The translations under genes and the position numbers were made by a program. Source: JBQTIY01 sp052387675 (lineage in GTDB: Bacteria; Planctomycetota; B15-G4). From it: 64,000 bases of DNA. Below the pieces are notes generated by a model. That model was not told the DNA's origin and did not search any database. It saw nothing but the letters and a program-made list of their open reading frames with translations. The DNA lies in assembly GCA_052387675.1 (NCBI GenBank), contig JBQTIY010000011.1:124001-188000 (forward strand), given 5' to 3'. The first letter of the stretch is position 1. Each line of letters opens with the position of its first letter. This document shows, one piece after another, positions 8,825 to 16,809 of this stretch.

Positions 8825-9259
8825 TCAGTCACCCGTCGGCACGATGGCCGCGGTCTCGACCATCAGCACGATGGTGCGCTCCGGCGCGCGCGTCCGGTGG
8901 ACCACGCCGCGCGGCACGACCACGCCTTGCTGAGCCTGCAGCACGGTCGTGCGACCGTCCGGGCCCGCGGCCGGATCCTCTACATCCACGAGCAGCCGGC
9001 CCTCGACGCAGAAGAAGAACTCGTCATCGGTCTCGTGCTTGTGCCAGTGGTACTCGCCCTTGAGCACGCCCAAGCGCACCACCGAGTCGTTCACCTTGCA
9101 AAGCGTCTGGTTGAACCAGGGATGCGTACACGCCTCCGCGATCGCCTGAACATCCATGCGCTCCAACGGCTCGAACGCGATGTTCAGGCGAGTGTCGTAT
9201 GGAAGCTTATAACCTCCATTTGCATGAGCATCCGCGAGGCTACGTTCGTTCGCACTCAT
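8825..9259 (-). CDS. Cupin-domain protein
   Basis: 144 residues. The cupin motif 1 is GEYHWHKHETDDEFFFCVEG (residues about 80-99) with metal-binding His, His and Glu; motif 2 is the PRGVVHRTRAP region near residue 125. The core THPWFNQTLCKVNDSVVRLG is typical of small stand-alone cupins. The start at 9259 overlaps the stop of the metallo-hydrolase gene as ATGA. The first 22 or so residues (ANERSLADAHANGGYK) are encoded by lower-GC DNA and look unlike the family, which I remember starting near the ERMDVQAIAE segment. The gene may therefore have gained a new 5' end when the low-GC cassette inserted. Substrate unknown. Confidence 0.8.
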   Translation of the reverse strand: MSANERSLADAHANGGYKLPYDTRLNIAFEPLERMDVQAIAEACTHPWFNQTLCKVNDSVVRLGVLKGEYHWHKHETDDEFFFCVEGRLLVDVEDPAAGPDGRTTVLQAQQGVVVPRGVVHRTRAPERTIVLMVETAAIVPTGD

Positions 9260-10332
9260 TCCTCGCGTGCGCTGCCGAAGCACTCGGTCGAGAGCACCCT
9301 TCCACTACTGGCTTCCAGTCGGATCCGCACGTGTGCCGCACCACCGCTCACGAGTGGCCTTACCTCTGCGCCTATCTCACTCAGCGACCGTATCACTGCA
9401 CGCGGCCGTGGTCTTGGCCTCAATGCAGCGGACGAGGCTGTGCTGAAGACGCGAGCAAGACTTGTTTTCAAGAGGGCAATGTCCCGCGGCGAAGGAATAT
9501 TCCGTCTCCGGAACGGCGTCACGACGCCAATGGAGGAAGGGGCCACATGCCGTCCCCACAGGCAAGGATCATTGGCATCGGCAGAACCATGGTGTGGCAC
9601 TTTTACACACTCTGCGCTCATCGCAGGCGTAACGGTAGAGGCATTCACGCCCTGCCAACCTTCTCGGTCGCTATGTCCATTCTCAAGGTCCGCACCCAGT
9701 AGCAACTCAACCTTGCCAACTCGTATGTGCATTGCGGTGGCGACGAGGTTGTCCAGGACTTCAGGAGGCCCCCGCTGAAATCCCCCAGCGGCAGGCTGCG
9801 AAGCGGTTGCGCAAGATATTGCCCTGATGACCGCATCGTCTGTTGGGCTGAGCGCGGTCACTTCCACATCGGGAGTGGAGTGACGTCGAAACAAGACTTG
9901 CCCCTCCTTCGCAAGGCGCACCTTTCTCCCCTTTGCCTTCACCTCCTGGAGCAGGTAGCAGAGTTCTCGAGTCCGAGGCTGAAGCGCGGAAGGGGTTAAT
10001 ACGCCAGCCGACACAAGCTGCTTCATGAACGGCGACTGCATTGCAAAAGGCAAGACCAGTTCAGCACTGCTTGCCGCAGCAAAGATCTCTGATACTCCGC
10101 GCATGTGGTCATCGTGAAAGTGGGTTACTGCAACGACCTTGACGGCAGTTGCCACCGAAACACCTAGCGACTGCAGGTAACTAAGAACAAACGGCGGCGC
10201 ACCTCCAGAGGGCTTGCAGCTATCGATTACAAGCCAGTCGCCGGATCCTACATGGATCAGTAACGACTCGCCGACACCTGGACCAAACACGGACACCTCG
10301 ACTTCGTCCGCTGCCGGCGGTGAAGTCATCAT
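9256..10332 (-). CDS. Metallo-beta-lactamase-fold hydrolase, ComEC-like
   Basis: 358 residues. The first zinc motif is THFHDDH (residues 70-76, H-x-H-x-D-H), preceded by DWLVIDSC. Further on are GADLENG and a KVPHHGSADAN motif. That combination (HxHxDH plus PHHGS) is the soluble ComEC/Rec2-type branch, whose characterised members act on nucleic acids or phosphodiesters. No membrane segment or signal peptide, so cytoplasmic. The start was set at 10332, where ATG overlaps the stop of the preceding gene (ATGA); an upstream in-frame start at 10353 is possible. Third gene of the low-GC cassette. A nucleic-acid target is inference from the subfamily. Confidence 0.85.
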   Translation of the reverse strand: MMTSPPAADEVEVSVFGPGVGESLLIHVGSGDWLVIDSCKPSGGAPPFVLSYLQSLGVSVATAVKVVAVTHFHDDHMRGVSEIFAAASSAELVLPFAMQSPFMKQLVSAGVLTPSALQPRTRELCYLLQEVKAKGRKVRLAKEGQVLFRRHSTPDVEVTALSPTDDAVIRAISCATASQPAAGGFQRGPPEVLDNLVATAMHIRVGKVELLLGADLENGHSDREGWQGVNASTVTPAMSAECVKVPHHGSADANDPCLWGRHVAPSSIGVVTPFRRRNIPSPRDIALLKTSLARVFSTASSAALRPRPRPRAVIRSLSEIGAEVRPLVSGGAAHVRIRLEASSGRVLSTECFGSAREE

Positions 10333-10865
10333 TCGGGCGTGGGAAAATCCCACTCAGCAGCTTGGTCGCGGATGAAGTCGATACTTGATGCAGACCATGT
10401 ACCCAACCGCCTGAATCGGATCTCAGACATTCGCCGCAACTGGCCGTTCACGGCAGTCTCGTAAAAAATGCTCCAGTAAAAGCTCGCACCTACTTCAAGT
10501 AGCTCACGGTCACGTGGCGAAATCTCGTCAACTGGAATCGTAGCGACTTCAAGGGCAGCCTGCGGCTCCGCCAAGTCCGCAAGTTCTGCAACTATCCGCT
10601 CCTCCAGTACCTCGACTACAATGCCCTCCCACCGCTGGAGTACGTTCCAACTGCAACTTACGCCCTGTCGCTTTGCAGCTACCTCCGTGCCTGCTTTCAG
10701 AGTGTCGATGGCCAGTGCGTCGCCGGCTTGTTCCAACTCGTCGGATCCTTCGCGAGAAATGAATGGAACGAACGCTACTCTGATTGGAGCATCAAGAGTG
10801 TGCGCCTCAGTCGGCGAAGCCCGACCCTGGGAAGCGCCCGCCACGTATGAGTCACTTACAGTCAC
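10329..10865 (-). CDS. Unnamed cassette protein, predicted small beta-barrel
   Basis: 178 residues from a GTG two bases after the stop of the preceding gene. The N-terminal 70 residues are mixed. The C-terminal part reads as alternating short strands: WEGIVVEV, IVAELADL, ALEVATIPVDEIS, LEVGASFYWSIFYET, MSEIRFRRL. That is the pattern of an SH3- or OB-like barrel. The FYW and RFRRL segments look like conserved signatures. No catalytic motif, no export signal. It lies between a family-specific partner upstream and the metallo-hydrolase downstream, with a 4-bp overlap to the latter, so the three are probably made together. I know no name for this family. Confidence 0.7.
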   Translation of the reverse strand: MTVSDSYVAGASQGRASPTEAHTLDAPIRVAFVPFISREGSDELEQAGDALAIDTLKAGTEVAAKRQGVSCSWNVLQRWEGIVVEVLEERIVAELADLAEPQAALEVATIPVDEISPRDRELLEVGASFYWSIFYETAVNGQLRRMSEIRFRRLGTWSASSIDFIRDQAAEWDFPTPE

Positions 10866-10867
10866 CG

Positions 10868-11527
10868 TTAGTTACCCTCGAAATCCGCAAACAAAGTATC
10901 CGCCACTTGCATTGCACGGCTCTCGGCTAGGGGCCAGTGTGACGTTAGCGCTTGATGAGCGCCTGCCGCTGAGTTTCCTGGCGCTGTTGAGTATTGTTCA
11001 TTGGTTGCGATGTACACGCCAGGCGTGAGAAGAACCGATGGCTGCACAATGACCTTGAATAACTCCATCTCGTCAACGCCGTCTCGCTTTCCTTGAACCG
11101 TCAGAGAGGCGAGGCCCGGCTTCGACATCACTTTGTTCCAAGATGTCTTCGGCGCTAGAACATGGCCGAACTTATGCCAGTCGTCGAGGTGCTCCATCTT
11201 AAAGTGCATATGGTGATTGATACCCAGATGCTGGATCGGCGTATGAGCCAATTTCGAAAGTAATCCAACGACAAGGTCGCGGAGGAGCCCCGCGTTGCGA
11301 ATGCTTCCCGCAATCACTTGAAACCTCTCCTTCTCGACGTTGAGTGCACACCAATCGAGATCAAAGGCCGTTTGATCCGTCGTGCAGTACTTCAAGATCG
11401 CAGAATCCGCCTCTGCCTCGGCTACCAGTCCCATGCGCGAGAACCACTGTGGGTGCAGGATCGCCGGGTTAAACGAGCCTAGAAGCACAATGGAAACGCC
11501 AATGTCGCGGTTGGTGGGGGTTTTCAT
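10868..11527 (-). CDS. Unnamed cassette protein, first gene of the operon
   Basis: 219 residues. The ATG at 11527 is preceded by GGGAGA four bases upstream. Notable segments are VSIVLLGSFNPAILHPQWF at the N-terminus, a central LRDLVVGLLSKLAHTPIQHLG followed by INHHMHFKM, then VLAPKTSWNKV, LASLTVQGKR and a VIVQPS strand near 165. The alternating layout resembles the sporadically distributed TIGR04255-type proteins, but I cannot confirm that. There is no known catalytic motif. The His-rich INHHMHF could bind metal or be structural. Being first in a tight three-gene unit with a hydrolase suggests a sensing, adaptor or inhibitor role; this is inference. Confidence 0.7.
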   Translation of the reverse strand: MKTPTNRDIGVSIVLLGSFNPAILHPQWFSRMGLVAEAEADSAILKYCTTDQTAFDLDWCALNVEKERFQVIAGSIRNAGLLRDLVVGLLSKLAHTPIQHLGINHHMHFKMEHLDDWHKFGHVLAPKTSWNKVMSKPGLASLTVQGKRDGVDEMELFKVIVQPSVLLTPGVYIATNEQYSTAPGNSAAGAHQALTSHWPLAESRAMQVADTLFADFEGN

Positions 11528-11554
11528 GTTTCTCCCAGTCTACAGAGTGATCGC

Positions 11555-12199
11555 TCAGATCGGCTGCTTCTTGCTGAAGTACCAGTCGGTGACCTTCAGC
11601 GACTTGTCAGCCACGCGCTTCTCGGCGTCTTGGTAGGTCGTGGGCGGCGGCACGATGCAGTCGTCGCCGGGCATCCAGCCGGCCGGCGTGGCGAGGCCCT
11701 TGGCGTCGGTGGTCTGCAGCGCATCGAGCACGCGCAGGATCTCGTCGATGTTGCGCCCGCAGCTCAGCGGGTAATAGATCATCGCGCGGAGCGTGAGCTT
11801 GGGATCGATGAGGAAGACACAGCGCACGGTCGCGGTCACGGCCATGGGCTCGTGAACCATGCCGTAAAGGCGCGCGACCTTCTGGTCCAAATCGGCGATG
11901 ACCGGGAAACCGATCTTCACCTTCTGCGTCTGCTCGATGTTCCGTACCCAGGCGATGTGGCTGTAGATGCTGTCGATCGAGTTGCCGAGCAGCTTGACGC
12001 CGCGCTTGGCGAACTCCTCGGCGCGCTGCGCGAAGCCCACGAACTCCGTGGTGCAGACCGGCGTGAAGTCGGCCGGGTGGCTGAAGAGCACCACCCACTT
12101 GCCGTCGGCGTACTGGCTCAGCTTGAGCGGGCCATGCGTGGTATTGGCTTCAAAGTCAGGAGCCTTATCGCCGAGACGCAACACCGGTGCACTGTCCAT
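11555..12199 (-). CDS. Peroxiredoxin, Prx6 (1-Cys) type
   Basis: 214 residues, the normal length of the Prx6 branch. The peroxidatic site is HPADFTPVCTTE with Cys49 and Thr46; the Arg partner lies in the TVRCVFLIDP strand region near 127. The C-terminal extension (DCIVPPPTTYQDAEKR, ending VTDWYFSKK) is also Prx6-like. It reduces peroxides at the expense of a small thiol or protein donor in the cytoplasm. A second Cys occurs in the conserved YYPLSCGRN segment, where many homologues have Thr, and may allow a disulfide. GGAGAGG precedes the ATG by about ten bases. It is the last high-GC gene before the low-GC cassette, 28 bases away. Confidence 0.92.
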   Translation of the reverse strand: MDSAPVLRLGDKAPDFEANTTHGPLKLSQYADGKWVVLFSHPADFTPVCTTEFVGFAQRAEEFAKRGVKLLGNSIDSIYSHIAWVRNIEQTQKVKIGFPVIADLDQKVARLYGMVHEPMAVTATVRCVFLIDPKLTLRAMIYYPLSCGRNIDEILRVLDALQTTDAKGLATPAGWMPGDDCIVPPPTTYQDAEKRVADKSLKVTDWYFSKKQPI

Positions 12200-12245
12200 A
12201 AAACCCGACCTCTCCAGAGAATGGGAGCCGGGATGATAACGACTG

Positions 12246-13865
12246 CTAGCGGATACTGGCGAGCGGCGCGGCTTTGCCGAAGAGTTCGTCGGAGGTGAAG
12301 ACCGACTCGTCTACGGGCTCAGAGGGCGGCACAATCGGCAGGATCTGCTTGTGCCGGGCATCGAGGAGCAGCAGCACGAGGCAGCCGGCGGCGCCCGCCA
12401 GCGGAGCGCCCGTCGGGCCCAGCGCGGGCACGAGCAGGCAGCTCGCGCCGACTTGCAGGAGCGGCAGGAGCGCGAGCGTCGCCGTGCCGATGGGCAGTTG
12501 CAGCGGCGCGGCGTGGCGCACAGCGCGCGCAGCGAGCAGCGCGGCGAGCGCGATCATGAGTGTGAGTGCGCGGCAGAAGTCGGCGATGGCCACGCCGAAG
12601 AGTTGCACCTCCGCGCCAGGCAGAGCGGCCGAGAACTGCACGGCTGGCGCTACGGGCGCGAGGAGCACTGAGCCTGTGCCGCCGGCATTCGCCGTGCTTG
12701 AAATCGTTGCGCTGCCCTCGCCCAGCGCGACGAAGGTCTCACGCAGACTCGCTGCCGGGCCCTCGGGCGCGTAGGCCCAGCCCACCACGGCCGGCCCCCA
12801 CACAAACCACACCGCCAGTGCGGCACCGGCCACGCTGAAGCCGGCGATGCCGGCAGCCCTGCCGCCACGCGGGCCATCCACGCGATCCAGAGCGGCGCCC
12901 ACCAGGCCGGCGCCTGCCACGGCCGGCACGATGAGCAAGAGCGCCATGAGTCCCAGCCATGTGCCGGCCGGCGCGCCCTGGAAACCGTCGCTGCCGCCGC
13001 CGAGTTCGGCGAAGCGCGTCTCCGCGAGCCAGCCGGGCAGCAGCAGTGCAGCGCCGGCCGCCGCAGGAGCGAGCAAGAGCGGCAAGAGCGCGCGGCCGAC
13101 GGCCTGCGCGGAAGCGGGCGGCAGTCCGCTTGCATCTCGATCCTTGAAACCAATCGCCCAGCTCAGCGCCGCGAGCAGCGCCGACTGCAAGAGCCCGCCC
13201 ACCAGCAGCGTGACCGCCAACGCTTCGAGTCCCTTCATGACGCCGGCCAGCCGCCCTACGTTGAAGACCCAGAAGGCCGCGGCATAGCCAGGCAGGCTCG
13301 CGGCCAGCACGACCCCGCGCGCGGCGGGAGTCAGCGGCGCGCCGACATCGCTGCGCAAGAGCGGTCCGCCGACCACGAAGGCCTGCACCACGAAGGTCAC
13401 CAGCGCGATGGTCCAGCCGCGCGCATCGGCGACGAGATCGCCCAGCGTGTGAAACTCCGGCATCGTGAGCAGCGTTTGCACGACGGCCAGCGCCGGCACG
13501 ACATACCAGGCCATCGAGCGCAGCTTCTGCACGGAGAGCACCGAGACAATGAGCAGCGCCCAGCCCAGCAGCGTGGGCGACTGCATGACCAGGCCCAGCA
13601 CGGCGGCGAGCGTGAGCGTCTGGCCGAGCACGCCGGGATGAGCGCGCAGCAGGCGCGGGCCGAGCGGGAAGCGCGCCACGCGCAAGCCGCCGCGGAAGGG
13701 GCAGGCGCGCTCGGCCACGGCGATGACCCAGGCGTTGGCGAAGACGACAAAGAGCGCCACGCCGGCGGTCTCCGCCAGCCGCTCAGGCGGCGAAGCGAGC
13801 GTGAGCAGAAAGGCCGAGATGGCGAGGGCCAGGCCGGCAATCCAGGCACGAAGTGCAGAGGGCAT
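12246..13865 (-). CDS. Polytopic membrane protein of unknown function
   Basis: 539 residues with an estimated 12-13 hydrophobic segments, for example IAGLALAISAFLLTLA at the start and TLMIALAALLAARAV near 445. The ninth-tenth helix region is separated by a periplasmic-looking stretch rich in Ser, Ala and Gly (GEGSATISSTANAGGTGS). The C-terminal 35 residues are hydrophilic and probably cytoplasmic. No transporter or polymerase signature recognised. Position, 41 bases downstream of the last glycosyltransferase of the glycan operon and on the same strand, suggests a role in the same pathway (a polymerase or flippase partner), but this is not supported by motifs. Confidence 0.7.
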   Translation of the reverse strand: MPSALRAWIAGLALAISAFLLTLASPPERLAETAGVALFVVFANAWVIAVAERACPFRGGLRVARFPLGPRLLRAHPGVLGQTLTLAAVLGLVMQSPTLLGWALLIVSVLSVQKLRSMAWYVVPALAVVQTLLTMPEFHTLGDLVADARGWTIALVTFVVQAFVVGGPLLRSDVGAPLTPAARGVVLAASLPGYAAAFWVFNVGRLAGVMKGLEALAVTLLVGGLLQSALLAALSWAIGFKDRDASGLPPASAQAVGRALLPLLLAPAAAGAALLLPGWLAETRFAELGGGSDGFQGAPAGTWLGLMALLLIVPAVAGAGLVGAALDRVDGPRGGRAAGIAGFSVAGAALAVWFVWGPAVVGWAYAPEGPAASLRETFVALGEGSATISSTANAGGTGSVLLAPVAPAVQFSAALPGAEVQLFGVAIADFCRALTLMIALAALLAARAVRHAAPLQLPIGTATLALLPLLQVGASCLLVPALGPTGAPLAGAAGCLVLLLLDARHKQILPIVPPSEPVDESVFTSDELFGKAAPLASIR

Positions 13866-13906
13866 CGCGGCCTTATCGACTGGGCGCGCGGCGCACTTCA
13901 GCGGGA

Positions 13907-15376
13907 TTAGCCGCCCGAAAGTCCCCGCTGCAGGGCCTCTTCGCGCCGCAGGAAGTCGGCTTCCGCGGCGGAAAGAGCCGCTTCCTCGTCGGCGCTGCGG
14001 CGCAGGAGGCCGGCGCCGGCTGGGCGCGCATCCTGGCGCACCAGGCCCTCGTAGATCGAGACGAGGGCCGCGAGATGCGCCGCCATCCCGAGGCGTGCCG
14101 GGGCCGGGGCCCCCACGAGCCGCTCGCGCAGCGCTGGCTCGGCGCCGAGGCGCGTCAGCAACCGAGCCAACTCCGCAGCATCGCCGCGCGGAAAGAGCAG
14201 CAGACGCGGCGTCGCGCGATCGGCCAGGGCGCCTAAGTTCGTGGCCACAATTGGGACGCGCAGGGCTGCGGCCTCATCGAGCGCGAAGGAGTAGCTCTCG
14301 GCGCAGAGCGTGGGCAGCACGGCCACGTCGATGGACGCGCCGGCGAGTTCGTGCGGCCGATACCGGCCGTGCCAGATCACGCGTCGCGCCCCGGCGCGCG
14401 CGCGCAACGCCGTCTCCATCTCCGGCGTGGGCGCCGCGCCCCACACGTGCAGTTCAACAGCCGACGGGTCCGGGAGCAGTGCCTGCGCATCGAGCAGCAC
14501 CTCCACGCCCTTGAGCGGATGCAAATGCCCGAAGACGCCCACGCGCAGTGGCGTCGCGGCGCTCGCAGGCCCGCTGCCCAGCGGCCGAAGCGCAGGCCGC
14601 AACTCAGTCTCGCTCGCCGGCGGCAACACCGTCACCGGCCGACCTGAGGCCGGCTTGGCGTGCCCCGGTTCGCGGCCCAACGCGCGGCCCGCCTCGCGCC
14701 GCGGCAGCGGCCCCGGCGCAGCGAGTCCCGCCTCGCCGAGCCCCAGCGCGCCGAGCACACGAGCGGCGTGTCCGGCCGTGGGCGCCAGCAGCGCGTCGGC
14801 GCTCTGCACCTCGTGGCGCAGATCCGCGATGAAGGCCTTGAGCGCGGCATCGATCTCGGCATCGCCCTGATGCGGCCAGCGCGGCGCGCAGTGGCGGCAT
14901 TCGGCCGGCGAGGGCGGCGCCTCGCAGTAGCTCAGATCCTCTTTGATGCGGTGGTAGCGCGGGCAGCTCGCGAGGAGGTCGTGCAGCGTGAGTGCCACCG
15001 GCAAGCCGCGTGCGCGCGCGCCGGCCACCAGGCGCGTGGAGAGCCGCGCCCAGTGGTGCACATGCACGAGCTGCGGCCGGAAGGCCGTGAGCCACTCGTG
15101 GTAGGCGCGCTCCACGAAGGGATTGCGCAGCTTGTCCCAGCGCTCGAAGAAGAGGTCGCTGCGGTGTACGCGCACCACCGGCACCGCGCCGCTGCGATCG
15201 CGCACCACCTCGAAGCGCTCGCGCCACTCGATGCTGCCGGAAAAAATCTCCACCGTGGCGCCCTGACCAACGAGGCCGCGCGCCAGATCGGCCACCAGCA
15301 GCTCCGTGCCGCCCACCAGCTCCGGAGGTTGTCCGTGCACGACGAGGCCCAGCCGCAGGCCGCCCGCGCCGGCCAC
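13907..15376 (-). CDS. GT4-family glycosyltransferase
   Basis: 489 residues, starting at a GTG two bases after the stop of the previous gene. N-terminal domain: GLVVHGQPPELVGGTELLVADLARGL, read around the GGTE loop that binds the sugar nucleotide in GT-B enzymes. C-terminal domain: VGVFGHLHPLKGVEVLLDA and ESYSFALDEAAALRVPIVATNLG, the E-x7-E nucleotide-binding motif of GT4. Between them is a cysteine cluster (SYCEAPPSPAECRHC) also found in two other GT4 genes of this operon. Transfers a sugar with retention from a nucleotide sugar, presumably to a lipid-linked glycan in the cytoplasm. Last glycosyltransferase of the operon; donor and acceptor unknown. Confidence 0.9.
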   Translation of the reverse strand: MAGAGGLRLGLVVHGQPPELVGGTELLVADLARGLVGQGATVEIFSGSIEWRERFEVVRDRSGAVPVVRVHRSDLFFERWDKLRNPFVERAYHEWLTAFRPQLVHVHHWARLSTRLVAGARARGLPVALTLHDLLASCPRYHRIKEDLSYCEAPPSPAECRHCAPRWPHQGDAEIDAALKAFIADLRHEVQSADALLAPTAGHAARVLGALGLGEAGLAAPGPLPRREAGRALGREPGHAKPASGRPVTVLPPASETELRPALRPLGSGPASAATPLRVGVFGHLHPLKGVEVLLDAQALLPDPSAVELHVWGAAPTPEMETALRARAGARRVIWHGRYRPHELAGASIDVAVLPTLCAESYSFALDEAAALRVPIVATNLGALADRATPRLLLFPRGDAAELARLLTRLGAEPALRERLVGAPAPARLGMAAHLAALVSIYEGLVRQDARPAGAGLLRRSADEEAALSAAEADFLRREEALQRGLSGG

Positions 15377-15378
15377 GC

Positions 15379-16809
15379 TCAGTGCTCCCGCGGAGTGAGG
15401 CGCCCGTTGCTCTGGATCAGCTCGAGGTACAGCTCCTCGATGGCCTGCGCGTCGTGCTCGATTGTGCGCGGCGCGTCCATGGTCACGCTCCAGGCGCGCA
15501 GCGTGGTGGGCTTGGCCACGATGGCGGCCATGTGTTGCGCGAGGGCCATGACATTGCCCGCCGGAAACAGCCGGCCCGAGCGCCCGTCAGAGATGAGTTC
15601 GGCCATGCCGCCCTGGCCTGAAGCGATCACGGGCACGCCGGCGGCGAAGGACTCCTGAATCACGACCGGCGAGTTCTCCAGCCACAGCGACGGCATGACC
15701 AGGCAGTCGATCGAGGCGAAGGCCTCGCCGATGCGCGCGCGATCGATGCTGCCGCAGAAGCTCACGTCGTGCCCCTCAGCCAGTTCACGCAGCATGCGCC
15801 CATATTCCTTGTGGTGGACGTCGCTGCCGTAGACCAGCAGCTTGGCGGCGCCCTTGGGCAGCTTGGAGATGGCGTCGAGCAGCACGTGCACGCCCTTGTG
15901 CGGCGCCAGCGTGCCGATGTAGCCGAAGACCACCGGCAGCTTGGGCCGCGCCGGGCGCTCGATGCCCTGAAACGGCCGCGTGTCGATGCCGTAGCGCGAG
16001 ACAATGATTTTGGCGCGCGGAATGCCCCACTCGATGCAGCGCTCGGCCACGGTGTTGCTGGGCGAGAGGAAGACATCCACCAAGTCGATGAGCTGGCCGA
16101 CCTTGCGCTCGCGATGCTGCAACTCATCGCGCAGCGAGGGGTTGCCGGCGCCGGCCTTGGCCGACTTGGCGCCGCTCTGCTTGCGTTTGCGCAGCAGGCT
16201 GCTGCGATCCTGTGCCCAATAAACCAGCGGCGCGAGATCCACGCCGGTGAGTTCGCGCGTGGCCTGCAGCATCTTGATGACGGCCTTCTCCGGCTGGCCC
16301 TGGCTGAAGGTGAAGTCCTTGAGGCAGTTCTCGCAGTCGGTCAGGTTGGGCCCGTCGCAGAGATGGCCGTTGGGCAGGAGCAACTGGCCGAAGCGCACGC
16401 AATAGAGCCAGAAGTCGTTCAGCGTCATGACCACGCGTGCGCCCGCCGCGCGCGAGAGGCGCGGCAGCCCGAGCGAAAGCAGCATGAGATGCTGCACGTG
16501 GACCACATCGGGCCGGTACTCGTCGAGCACCTTCTGGAAGGCCGTCTCGGCGCGCGGATTGACGAAGGTCTCGGCGAAGTTGTCGTGGTCGAGGTTGTTC
16601 ACCATGACGTGGCAGCGCAGGCCGTCCACGGTGCGCTCGTGCAGGCTGTAGCTGCGCTGCGAGAGCACCTTTTCCGAACAGAAGATGCGCACTTCGTGGC
16701 CGCGCGCTGAAAGGGCGCGCGCGAGGTTGTAGGTGTAGACCTCCGTGCCGGCGCTGTGCCCCGGCAGAAAGACATGCACCGGCATGAGGATCTTTAGCGG
16801 CCGGCTCAC
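15379..16809 (-). CDS. GT4-family glycosyltransferase
   Basis: 476 residues from a GTG at 16809 that overlaps the preceding stop as GTGA; the much longer open frame upstream is a shadow of the previous gene. Starts KILMPVHVFLPGHSAGTEVYTY, with the GTE loop. A C-terminal GT-B domain carries GYIGTLAPHKGVHVLLDAI, PSLWLENSPVVIQESFAAG and IASGQGGMAELI, the standard E-x7-E region. A cysteine triad (CDGPNLTDCENCLKDF) follows the N-terminal strand-helix units. A Lys/Gln-rich stretch (RSSLLRKRKQSGAKSAKAG) near residue 225 forms an unusual basic insertion, perhaps a membrane contact. Cytoplasmic-face retaining glycosyltransferase of the surface-glycan pathway. Confidence 0.9.
   Translation of the reverse strand: MSRPLKILMPVHVFLPGHSAGTEVYTYNLARALSARGHEVRIFCSEKVLSQRSYSLHERTVDGLRCHVMVNNLDHDNFAETFVNPRAETAFQKVLDEYRPDVVHVQHLMLLSLGLPRLSRAAGARVVMTLNDFWLYCVRFGQLLLPNGHLCDGPNLTDCENCLKDFTFSQGQPEKAVIKMLQATRELTGVDLAPLVYWAQDRSSLLRKRKQSGAKSAKAGAGNPSLRDELQHRERKVGQLIDLVDVFLSPSNTVAERCIEWGIPRAKIIVSRYGIDTRPFQGIERPARPKLPVVFGYIGTLAPHKGVHVLLDAISKLPKGAAKLLVYGSDVHHKEYGRMLRELAEGHDVSFCGSIDRARIGEAFASIDCLVMPSLWLENSPVVIQESFAAGVPVIASGQGGMAELISDGRSGRLFPAGNVMALAQHMAAIVAKPTTLRAWSVTMDAPRTIEHDAQAIEELYLELIQSNGRLTPREH

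Larger units (their letters stand above)
9190..11550. other. Low-GC inserted cassette
   Basis: G+C falls to about 50% here (48% in the two 60-base lines I counted at 10081 and 10441), against roughly 65-70% on both sides. The change is sharp on the left inside the 5' end of the cupin gene and on the right in the gap before the peroxiredoxin stop. Three tightly packed genes on one strand fill it. I saw no integrase, inverted repeats or convincing target duplication. Confidence 0.75.

Noticed and set aside
9190..11550. Direct or inverted repeats marking a transposon around the low-GC cassette
   Set aside because: Only very short shared words such as gagtg were found at both edges; no transposase or integrase.
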